NCBI RefSeq assembly: GCF_030814475.1
Contig: NZ_JAUSVF010000001.1
Location: forward strand, 310,001 to 374,000
DNA length: 64,000 nt
Direction: 5' to 3'
Origin: Pararhizobium capsulatum DSM 1112
Lineage (GTDB): Bacteria; Pseudomonadota; Alphaproteobacteria; Rhizobiales; Rhizobiaceae
The notes under the pieces were generated by a model, which had not been told where the DNA came from, ran no database searches, and worked only from the letters and a program-made list of their open reading frames with translations. Of this stretch, positions 57,303-64,000 are shown piece after piece. The translations under genes were made by a program, and so were the position numbers. Position 1 is the stretch's first letter, and each line of letters begins with the position of its first letter.

Positions 57303-57813
57303 GAAAGCCCGACCCGCAACTCGTCTTGTTGCGATCGCAGCTATCCTTGTCGTGCTTTCAGGTTGTCAGGTTCGTCCGCTTTATTCGGAAGGGGCCAATG
57401 GTGCACCTGCGCAGAAACTCGCGTCAATCGACATCTCCGAGGCCGGAGACCGCGTCTCGCAGGAAGTGCGTAACCGCCTTATTTTCCTGGTTTCCGGAGG
57501 GGCCGGCGAGCCGGCTAATCCGCAGTACAAGCTCGCTTTGAACGTCAGCCGCGAGGTTACCGGCGTTCTCTACGAAACAGATGAGGCGGATACAGCCGAT
57601 GCCGGCCGCGTCACCGTCAAGGCCGATTATAATCTGTCGCGTGCAGATACCGGGCAGACGGTGCGTTCGGGTGTTCGCAGTGCCATAGCGCTGGTGGACT
57701 TCCCAGATCAGGAATTCGCCAAACTTCGCGCCATCCGCGACGCGGAAAATCGTGCGGCCCGCGAACTCGCCGAGATTATTCGAGCCGACCTCGCCGCAGC
57801 GCTTGGTCGCTAA
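57289..57813 (+). CDS. lptE: LPS assembly lipoprotein LptE
   Basis: 174-residue outer-membrane lipoprotein that plugs LptD and delivers lipopolysaccharide to the surface. Signal peptide with lipobox LSGC (lipidated Cys near residue 27: [13 protein letters not shown]). The conserved QVRPLYSEG opening and the late [21 protein letters not shown] block match alphaproteobacterial LptE (COG5468). Its position between leuS and holA is the same as in many proteobacteria. It begins inside the leuS 3' end, so translation is coupled. Confidence 0.92.
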   Translation: MSLSEKARPATRLVAIAAILVVLSGCQVRPLYSEGANGAPAQKLASIDISEAGDRVSQEVRNRLIFLVSGGAGEPANPQYKLALNVSREVTGVLYETDEADTADAGRVTVKADYNLSRADTGQTVRSGVRSAIALVDFPDQEFAKLRAIRDAENRAARELAEIIRADLAAALGR

Positions 57814-57818
57814 CTGCC

Positions 57819-58853
57819 GTGGGCGAGATCAAATCCCATGAGTTTCACGGCTTTCTTCAGAAGCCGTTGGGCAGCAACAGGATTTTTCTCATATACGGGC
57901 CTGATCGCGGGCTGGTATCCGAGCGCGCCGCACAGATCGCTGCGAAGTCGGGTATCTCACTCGACGACCCTTTTTCCCTGGTAAAACTGGATGGCAGTGA
58001 TCTGCAACAGAATCCGGGACGGCTTCTGGATGAAGTGAATTCCATTGGCCTCTTCGGCGGTGACAAGCTGGTGTGGATACGTGCGGCAGGCACTGAAAAG
58101 GGCCTGATCGATGCTTTCTCTTTCTTGGCCGAGGAACCTCCGGCTGCCAGCTATGTCATTGTAGAAGCCGGAGACCTGAAAAAGGGAGCGGGCCTTAGAA
58201 AGACCGCGGAAACGGCGCGCAGCGTTCTGGGTGTCTCCTGCTATGCGGATGACGCCCGGGCGGTCAATGCCTTGATAGACCAGGAACTTGGGCAAGAAAA
58301 CCTTTCGATCACACCCGCTGCGCGACAACGGCTGTTGGAGACACTGGGTGGAGATCGCATCGCTTCACGCAACGAAATCAGAAAGCTTGCCCTCTATTGT
58401 CGCGGCCTAACCGCCGTCGAGGAGGAGCATGTCCTGGATATCGTCGGAGATGCGAGCGCTATTTCCGTCGATGATGCCGTCGATGCCGTCCTAAAGGGTG
58501 ACGCGGATGGCTTGAACCGGGCAGTTCGCAAAATTGTTGCGTCAAAGACGGCCATCTTCCTGGTGCTTCAGGCTTGCCTCAAGCAATTCCAGCTTCTCGA
58601 TCTCATGCGTTCCGAAATGGACGAGAAGCGCCAGCAGCCGGGGCAAGTGATCGCAACCATGGGCCGGCATCTGCATTTCCGGCGCAAGCCACTGGTCGAA
58701 TCTGCATTACGACACTGGACAGGACCGGCACTCCAACGCGAGCTCGCCCGGTTGAACACCGCCGTATTTCAAAGCCGGTCAAGGCAAATCCTCGAAGACA
58801 GCATCGCCATGCACACGCTTCTGGCAATTACATTGCAGTCGGCTCGTCGATAA
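57819..58853 (+). CDS. holA: DNA polymerase III subunit delta
   Basis: 344-residue clamp-loader subunit that opens the beta clamp. Recognisable features are IFLIYGPDRGLVSERAAQIA at the N terminus, DEVNSIGLFGGDKLVWIRAAG, and ETLGGDRIASRNEIRKLALY in the middle. The delta subunit has a degenerate AAA+ domain and no functional Walker A, as here. GTG start at 57819, 5 nt after the lptE stop and without a clear ribosome binding site, which suggests re-initiation by ribosomes finishing lptE. Confidence 0.93.
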   Translation: MGEIKSHEFHGFLQKPLGSNRIFLIYGPDRGLVSERAAQIAAKSGISLDDPFSLVKLDGSDLQQNPGRLLDEVNSIGLFGGDKLVWIRAAGTEKGLIDAFSFLAEEPPAASYVIVEAGDLKKGAGLRKTAETARSVLGVSCYADDARAVNALIDQELGQENLSITPAARQRLLETLGGDRIASRNEIRKLALYCRGLTAVEEEHVLDIVGDASAISVDDAVDAVLKGDADGLNRAVRKIVASKTAIFLVLQACLKQFQLLDLMRSEMDEKRQQPGQVIATMGRHLHFRRKPLVESALRHWTGPALQRELARLNTAVFQSRSRQILEDSIAMHTLLAITLQSARR

Positions 58854-58910
58854 CGTATTGATTTTTAACGGAAATCAAATTGTTACGGATACGAATCCAT
58901 GCGGTGAGGC

Positions 58911-59798
58911 TCATCTGCGTTCAAGCAGACGGCAAATTTCCTCGAGTTGGTCGAGCGTCTTGTAGTCGATGCGCAAATGACCGCCGGCAGCCTTGTGATT
59001 TACGGTAACCTCCAGCCCAAGGCTATCCGTCAACGTACGTTCCAACGCCAGAGTGTCCGCATCTTTCTCCGGACGCGGCGGAGATTTGCCGAAGTTTGGA
59101 TCATTCTGAGCGCGAATATCATTTTGCGCCAACCGCTCCGTGTCACGCACGGACAGCCCTTTACCAACCACCGAACGCGCAAGCGCCACTGGATCGGATG
59201 TAGGGATCAACGCGCGCGCATGGCCTGCCGACAGAGCGCCCGCCGACAGCATTTCCCTGACCGGATCTGGCAGTTTCAGGAGACGAAGGCTATTTGCCAC
59301 GTGGCTACGGCTTTTGCCGATTATTTCCCCGAGATCGTTTTGCGTGTAACCATGCTCGGCAATTAGCTGTTCATAGCCAAGTGCCTCTTCAAGGGGATTG
59401 AGATCAGAGCGTTGAACATTTTCAACAATTGCGATTTCAAGCGCGGTGCGATCGTCCACATCCCGAACGATAACCGGGATATCAGAAAATCCTGCCAGTT
59501 GCGCAGCGCGCCAACGACGCTCGCCTGCAATGATTTCATAACGATCAGCAGAAATTGTGCGAACCACAATAGGTTGAACGATGCCGTGCTGCCGGATCGA
59601 GTTTGCAAGATCCTGAAGTTCACCCTCATCAAAACTGCGACGAGGATTGCGCGGATTGCGGGAGACGAATTCAATGGGTACGCGTCGATCCGCACTCACC
59701 GGTTTTGCAGGCGCATCGGGGGCCAATGGCTGATCCATCTCGCCGATCAAAGCCGCCAAACCGCGACCCAGCCGCCTTCTTGAATTGTCGTCGTTCAT
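58911..59798 (-). CDS. parB: Chromosome-partitioning protein ParB
   Basis: 295-residue parS-binding CTPase/DNA clamp. N-terminal RRRLGRGLAALIGEMD (ParA-stimulating), the CTP-binding region IRQHGIVQPIVVR and EIIAGERRWRAAQLAG, the helix-turn-helix block GYTQNDLGEIIGKSRSHVANSLRLLKLP (two fragments) and a C-terminal dimerisation domain. Chromosomal type. Follows parA by 38 nt. Four sites resembling its target are in the window, two within 4.4 kb. Confidence 0.97.
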   Translation of the reverse strand: MNDDNSRRRLGRGLAALIGEMDQPLAPDAPAKPVSADRRVPIEFVSRNPRNPRRSFDEGELQDLANSIRQHGIVQPIVVRTISADRYEIIAGERRWRAAQLAGFSDIPVIVRDVDDRTALEIAIVENVQRSDLNPLEEALGYEQLIAEHGYTQNDLGEIIGKSRSHVANSLRLLKLPDPVREMLSAGALSAGHARALIPTSDPVALARSVVGKGLSVRDTERLAQNDIRAQNDPNFGKSPPRPEKDADTLALERTLTDSLGLEVTVNHKAAGGHLRIDYKTLDQLEEICRLLERR

Positions 59799-59836
59799 AA
59801 CGGTTACTCACACATGTCGTTACGGTATCGAATCGG

Positions 59837-60631
59837 TCACGCAGCTTTGCGTTGCCGTTCACGCTGGATGACCTCGGATGCCAGCTGGAGATAAGCCTGG
59901 CTGCCGGCGCATTTCAGGTCATAAAGAATCGCCGGCTTGCCGTAGGATGGAGCCTCAGAAACACGCACGTTCCGTGGAATAAGAGTGTGATAAACCTTTT
60001 CCCCGAGATGGGTGCGTACATCGCTCACAACCTGCTGAGCCAGATTGTTGCGTGAATCAAACATCGTCAAGACAATACCTTGAATATCGAGTGTTGGATT
60101 AACGGACCTTCGAACCTGATCGACGGTTTCCAGCAGCTGACTGAGACCTTCAAGCGCGAAGAACTCGCATTGCAAAGGCACCAGCACCGAATGGGCAGCC
60201 GCCATCGCGTTCATCGTCAATAGATTGAATGACGGCGGGCAATCAACCAAGATATAGGAGTAGGTGAGGGCAGCTGGTGCGGCCAAGGCTTTGCGAAGAC
60301 GGAAGATGCGATCACCCGCTTGAGCGATCTCCATTTCAATTCCCAGAAGATCCATTGTCGACGGTATGATCGAAAGATTGGGAACAACCGTCTCCTGGAC
60401 GATTTCCTCGATCGCGTTCGAACCGATCATCAGGTCATATGAAGACAGCCGTCGGTCTTGGCGTCGGATGCCCAGCCCCGTGCTGGCATTCCCTTGGGGA
60501 TCGAGATCGACAATAAGAACCCGCTCACCAATCGCCGCAAGGGCCGTCGCCAGATTGATTGCGGTCGTTGTCTTCCCAACGCCACCCTTTTGGTTGGCAA
60601 TGGTAATGATCCGATTTTTTTCGCCTAGCAT
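59837..60631 (-). CDS. parA: Chromosome-partitioning ATPase ParA
   Basis: 264-residue deviant-Walker ATPase that positions origins with ParB-parS. Deviant Walker A KGGVGKTTTAINLATALA near residue 15, A' motif VLIVDLDPQGNASTGLG, Walker B YILVDCPPSFNLLTMNA, and QCEFFALEGLSQLLETV. No N-terminal DNA-binding domain, so it is the chromosomal (Soj-like) type. Sits 20 nt after rsmG and before parB in a likely mnmE-mnmG-rsmG-parA-parB operon. Confidence 0.98.
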   Translation of the reverse strand: MLGEKNRIITIANQKGGVGKTTTAINLATALAAIGERVLIVDLDPQGNASTGLGIRRQDRRLSSYDLMIGSNAIEEIVQETVVPNLSIIPSTMDLLGIEMEIAQAGDRIFRLRKALAAPAALTYSYILVDCPPSFNLLTMNAMAAAHSVLVPLQCEFFALEGLSQLLETVDQVRRSVNPTLDIQGIVLTMFDSRNNLAQQVVSDVRTHLGEKVYHTLIPRNVRVSEAPSYGKPAILYDLKCAGSQAYLQLASEVIQRERQRKAA

Positions 60632-60651
60632 GTGCGCGTGTCCGCCAGTGG

Positions 60652-61287
60652 TTACTGTTTCCGCGAAAGATTTGCGATATCGAGAACCACAGAATCCCTC
60701 TCGACGACGCTCCCATGTTTTACCAGATCGAAATCAAACCGACTAACGGCTTTGTCGATCTCCTGCTGATAATCCCGGCCTTTATGAAAGAAAGCGCGGA
60801 CATCGGGTCTATCAAGCATCCAGGGCGAGACGTATTCCAGCAAAAGAGGCAATTCGGCGAGAGCCCGCGCCGAAATCGCATCGCATGCTGGAATGGTTTT
60901 AGGCGCTTCCTCGATGCGAAGAGCGTGGACCGATCCACGTGCGCCCGTCTCCGAGAGGGCAACCCTCAGAAATGCTGCTTTCTTGTTGTTGCTTTCGACA
61001 AGGTGTACCCAACCTTCTTGATGTTCGCTCAACAGGATAGCCGTAATGATACCCGGAAAACCCCCACCACTTCCGAGATCCAGCCATCGTTTCGGTCCCG
61101 GAAAGAGATGATAGATCTGAGCACTATCAGCGATATGACGGGAGCGAAGATCGGACAGGGTCGATGGTGCAACGAGATTGATCGTCTTCGCCCACTTTTG
61201 AAAAAGTGCCGCAAAATGCTCGATCTTCTGAGACGTTTCACGTGAAACACGCAGGCCGTTCACCCCAAGTACGGGACTCGTATTCAT
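60652..61287 (-). CDS. rsmG: 16S rRNA m7G527 methyltransferase RsmG
   Basis: 211-residue SAM-dependent methyltransferase that methylates G527 of 16S rRNA; loss gives low-level streptomycin resistance in several bacteria. [19 protein letters not shown] is the SAM-binding loop, [15 protein letters not shown] precedes it, and [14 protein letters not shown] and [20 protein letters not shown] follow. The N-terminal VSRETS is encoded by an embedded parS site. ATGA overlap with mnmG upstream. Confidence 0.97.
   Translation of the reverse strand: MNTSPVLGVNGLRVSRETSQKIEHFAALFQKWAKTINLVAPSTLSDLRSRHIADSAQIYHLFPGPKRWLDLGSGGGFPGIITAILLSEHQEGWVHLVESNNKKAAFLRVALSETGARGSVHALRIEEAPKTIPACDAISARALAELPLLLEYVSPWMLDRPDVRAFFHKGRDYQQEIDKAVSRFDFDLVKHGSVVERDSVVLDIANLSRKQ
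61234..61249. other. parS site inside rsmG
   Basis: CGTTTCACGTGAAACA, 15 of 16 matches to the parS consensus TGTTTCACGTGAAACA. Located within the rsmG 5' coding region, 603 nt upstream of the parA start, where it encodes VSRET on the minus strand. Confidence 0.85.
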
Positions 61288-63164
61288 TGCATTTTCGCCC
61301 CGGGCTGGTTCGATGCAACTTCCGCTTTCCGAATCACCGCCAGCAAAAGCGAAGCTGCGGAGGGCGTCATGCCGTCAACCTTCATCGCCTGGGCAAGATT
61401 GATGGGTCGTGTTTTTTGAAGTTTTTGCTGCAGCTCGATCGACAGCCCTGGCAGCCTTGTAAAATCAAAATCGACAGGAATAGCTCGGTTTTCTTCACGG
61501 CGCATGCCTGCGATGTCCGCCAACTGCCGATCCATATAAACAGAATATTTTGCGTCGATTTCCAGCGCCTCAGCGAGCTTACGTTCAATACCACCAAGTT
61601 CCGACCACGCCACCGTAAGCGTGTTTACTGAATGCTCTGCATACGAAAGGAGTTCATAGGCCGAACGTCGCTGGCCATCCCGATTCAGTTTCATCCCATA
61701 ACTCGCACCCTCATTCGGCGTTAGGGTCAGCGCCTTAAGTCGAGCCTTGTGGTTTTCGAATGAAGAGAGCCACGACCCGAATTTCTGCGACCGCGCGGAA
61801 GATACGCAACCGAGCGCAATGGCCTCTGGCGTCAATCGCTGGTCTGCATTGTCGGCTCGAAGCGACAGTCGATATTCCGCGCGTGACGTAAACATACGAT
61901 AGGGCTCTGCCACACCTCTGGACGTCAGGTCGTCGATCATCACCCCAATATAGGAATTCGTACGGCTGAAAATGTGGGCTTCGTTCCCTGCACAACGACG
62001 GGCAGCATTGAGACCGGCAACCAGCCCCTGTGCTGCCGCTTCTTCATAGCCCGTTGTGCCATTGATCTGTCCAGCGAGAAATAATCCCGGCAATTTGCGA
62101 ACTTCGAGGCTCTGCGTCAACTCGCGCGGATCGACATGATCATATTCGATTGCGTATCCAGCCTGCAAAATAGCTACATTTTCCAGACCTGGGATGGTGC
62201 GGATAAAAGCTTTCTGAACATCCTCGGGAAGGGAAGTCGAAATGCCGTTTGGATAGACGGTGTGGTCATCCAGACCTTCCGGTTCTAGAAAAATCTGATG
62301 CCCGTCGCGTTCACCGAATTTGACGATCTTGTCTTCAATTGACGGGCAATAGCGGGGGCCGACACCCTCAATCTGTCCGGAGTACATGGCAGATTTACCG
62401 ATATTGTCCGAGATAATTTTATGAGTCGCCTCAGTGGTTCGCGTCACGCCACAATCAATTTGTCGCGTTGTAATCCGGTCTGTCATAAACGAAAAAGGAA
62501 CCGGATCTTCATCTGCAGATTGACGACCGACCGAGCACCAGTTGATTGTCCGTCCATCGAGGCGGGCGGGAGTGCCTGTCTTCAGGCGACCCAATTTGAC
62601 GGTCAAACGCTCAAGAGTTTGCGAGAGCCCCATGGACGGTTGTTCTCCCACACGTCCCGCAGGTATCTTTCGATCGCCAATATGGATCAACCCCCGCAAG
62701 AAAGTGCCGGTGGTTAGAACAACGCTTTGAGCCGAGAAAACCCGTCCGTCCTTGAGCACGACCCCACGAACCCGGTTGTGCTTGGTGGAAATGTCAAAGG
62801 CGTCGCCCTCGATGACAGTCAGGTTCGAGATTGCCTCGATCTCTGCCTGCATCGCCAATCGATAGAGTTTGCGATCAGCCTGTGTCCTCGGACCGCGAAC
62901 TGCGGGGCCTTTTCGGCGATTCAGCAGGCGGAACTGAATACCGGCTTGATCAGCAACACGCCCCATGAGTCCATCGAAAGCGTCAACCTCGCGCACGAGA
63001 TGGCCCTTACCAAGACCACCAATCGCCGGATTGCAGGACATGACCCCGATCGTTTCCCGTTTATGGGTAAGAAGTGCAGTCTTGGCACCGAGGCGTGCAG
63101 ATGCACTTGCTGCTTCCACACCCGCATGACCGCCGCCAATCACGATGACATCGTAGTCGAACAT
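61284..63164 (-). CDS. mnmG: tRNA uridine 5-carboxymethylaminomethyl modification enzyme MnmG
   Basis: 626-residue FAD enzyme that with MnmE modifies U34 of tRNAs. FAD motif [19 protein letters not shown] at the N terminus, [24 protein letters not shown]-like [58 protein letters not shown] and the helical C terminus. AGAAGGTTAGAG precedes the ATG. It lies 72 nt after the mnmE stop, with a parS site in between. Confidence 0.98.
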   Translation of the reverse strand: MFDYDVIVIGGGHAGVEAASASARLGAKTALLTHKRETIGVMSCNPAIGGLGKGHLVREVDAFDGLMGRVADQAGIQFRLLNRRKGPAVRGPRTQADRKLYRLAMQAEIEAISNLTVIEGDAFDISTKHNRVRGVVLKDGRVFSAQSVVLTTGTFLRGLIHIGDRKIPAGRVGEQPSMGLSQTLERLTVKLGRLKTGTPARLDGRTINWCSVGRQSADEDPVPFSFMTDRITTRQIDCGVTRTTEATHKIISDNIGKSAMYSGQIEGVGPRYCPSIEDKIVKFGERDGHQIFLEPEGLDDHTVYPNGISTSLPEDVQKAFIRTIPGLENVAILQAGYAIEYDHVDPRELTQSLEVRKLPGLFLAGQINGTTGYEEAAAQGLVAGLNAARRCAGNEAHIFSRTNSYIGVMIDDLTSRGVAEPYRMFTSRAEYRLSLRADNADQRLTPEAIALGCVSSARSQKFGSWLSSFENHKARLKALTLTPNEGASYGMKLNRDGQRRSAYELLSYAEHSVNTLTVAWSELGGIERKLAEALEIDAKYSVYMDRQLADIAGMRREENRAIPVDFDFTRLPGLSIELQQKLQKTRPINLAQAMKVDGMTPSAASLLLAVIRKAEVASNQPGAKMQ

Positions 63165-63190
63165 CTCTAACCTTCTACCCGTGCTGGAAT

Positions 63191-63206
63191 CGTTTCACGT
63201 GAAACA
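63191..63206. other. parS site between mnmE and mnmG
   Basis: CGTTTCACGTGAAACA, identical to the 16-mer in rsmG and 15 of 16 to the parS consensus. Intergenic, 26 nt upstream of the mnmG start codon. Confidence 0.88.
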
Positions 63207-63236
63207 GTTCCGAGGACTCGCTTTTGTTGCATGTCT

Positions 63237-64000
63237 TCATTTGCCGACGCAGAACTCTGAGAAGATGATCGACAACAAATCCTCTACATCGACACGGCCC
63301 GTTATCCGGCCCAGCGCGTCACCCGCAATTCGCAGATACTCCGCTTGTATGTCCAGGCCAAGATCGGCAGCCGCCAAACTAGAATGTATAGCGGTCCGCG
63401 CCTCATTCAAACAATCGACGTGACGACGACGCGAGGGGAGGGCGAAATTTGAAAATGCATTCAGATCTGGCAAGCGGCTAACGATCACGTCGATCAGTCT
63501 TTCCATGCCTTGGCCGGTCTTTACCGAGATCAGCACGTCAGCGGCGGACTTATCCCATAGATCCGGATTGGAATCAATCTTCGTGCCCACACGGATTGTC
63601 CCAACCGCCCCCAACTCGGGGAAATCGCACGGATTATCCGAGAGTGCGATGACAAGATCAGCCTTGGAGATCACGTTGCGCGCACGACGGATGCCCTCTT
63701 TCTCCACCAAGTCCTGGGTTTCCCGCAGGCCCGCGGTATCGTGCAGTTTTATCGAGAATCCGGCTAAGGAAAGATCGACCGATAGAACATCTCGCGTTGT
63801 TCCGGCTATCTCCGTTACGATCGCAATGTCTCGTTGCGCTAACGCATTGAGTAAGCTGGATTTTCCGGCGTTTGGCGCGCCTGCAATGACCACATTCAAG
63901 CCGTCACGAATAATCTCGGCAACAGCAGCGCCATCGAGGTGCGTTCCAATTTCCTCACCTAAAAGCGACATGTCCGCCCATACGGATGGTGAAACAGATC
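63237..64000 (-). CDS. mnmE: tRNA modification GTPase MnmE (5' end outside window)
   Basis: C-terminal 250 or so residues of MnmE, the K+-dependent GTPase partner of MnmG. GTPase motifs: G1 GAPNAGKSSLLN, G2 AGTTRDVLS, G3 DTAGLRETQD, G4 GTKIDSN. The protein ends in FSEFCVGK, the conserved C-(V/I)-G-K tail that sits in the active site. The frame continues without a stop to position 64000 (reading SVSPSVWAD before an internal ATG at 63971), so the N-terminal THF-binding domain lies beyond the window. First gene visible of the mnmE-mnmG-rsmG-parAB order. Confidence 0.97.
   Translation of the reverse strand, partial: SVSPSVWADMSLLGEEIGTHLDGAAVAEIIRDGLNVVIAGAPNAGKSSLLNALAQRDIAIVTEIAGTTRDVLSVDLSLAGFSIKLHDTAGLRETQDLVEKEGIRRARNVISKADLVIALSDNPCDFPELGAVGTIRVGTKIDSNPDLWDKSAADVLISVKTGQGMERLIDVIVSRLPDLNAFSNFALPSRRRHVDCLNEARTAIHSSLAAADLGLDIQAEYLRIAGDALGRITGRVDVEDLLSIIFSEFCVGK

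Noticed and set aside
58858..58878. TTGATTT/AAATCAA inverted repeat between holA and parB
   Set aside because: Short, AT-only arms and no clear T tract; too weak to call a terminator.

Overview
This window looks like chromosomal DNA of an alphaproteobacterium of the Rhizobiaceae (Rhizobium/Agrobacterium type). The evidence is GC-rich coding sequence, a 1595-residue NAD-type glutamate dehydrogenase, a TrcR/DUF1013 regulator, an SDHAF4-like DUF1674 protein, an alphaproteobacterial-style PHO box, and the order leuS-lptE-holA / parB-parA-rsmG-mnmG-mnmE. The parAB genes and near-consensus parS sites at the right end suggest that the replication origin lies just beyond that edge. This placement comes from remembered gene order, not from a database search.

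Layout, left to right. 1-3.3 kb: obgE (3' end outside the window), two coupled GNAT acetyltransferases, and rpmA-rplU behind a good sigma70-type promoter and a structured leader of about 150 nt. 3.4-9 kb: tRNA-Ser(CGA), then an accessory-looking stretch with a DUF6880 protein, a six-TM chemoreceptor with a small membrane partner, and an esterase. 9-15.6 kb: one six-gene operon on the minus strand (ROK regulator, M20 hydrolase, ribose-type binding protein and permease, YhfX-like PLP enzyme, ABC ATPase), an uncharacterised uptake and catabolic system. 15.8-25 kb: amidase, HI0933-type flavoprotein, a PmrAB-like two-component system next to an EptA/MCR-like phosphoethanolamine transferase, a XylX-like FAH-family enzyme, a possible 58-residue gene, and leuB. 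25-31.5 kb: an MHS transporter with a large insert, an ABC system with a His-rich loop whose first gene is frameshifted, and a PHO-box-controlled alkaline phosphatase. 31.5-48.6 kb: asd behind a candidate Thr/Lys leader peptide and attenuator, a lytic transglycosylase, carbonic anhydrase, pyridoxal kinase, NAD-GDH, a UMF1 transporter, purH, a heparinase-like protein, rsmB, htpX and the DUF1674 gene. 48.8-64 kb: acs, trcR, prpE, a YggS protein, leuS-lptE-holA and the par/mnm cluster.

Most of the window is core housekeeping: translation, GTPases, amino acid and purine synthesis, envelope assembly and chromosome segregation. The parts most worth a second look are the asd leader (31.59-31.78 kb), the ROK/M20/YhfX operon (9.0-15.7 kb), the frameshifted component of the His-rich ABC system (29.1-29.6 kb), the small gene opposite leuB (23.65-23.83 kb), the start-site stem-loop of eptA (22.28-22.32 kb) and the four parS-like sites. 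I saw no CRISPR array, rRNA operon, insertion sequence or prophage.
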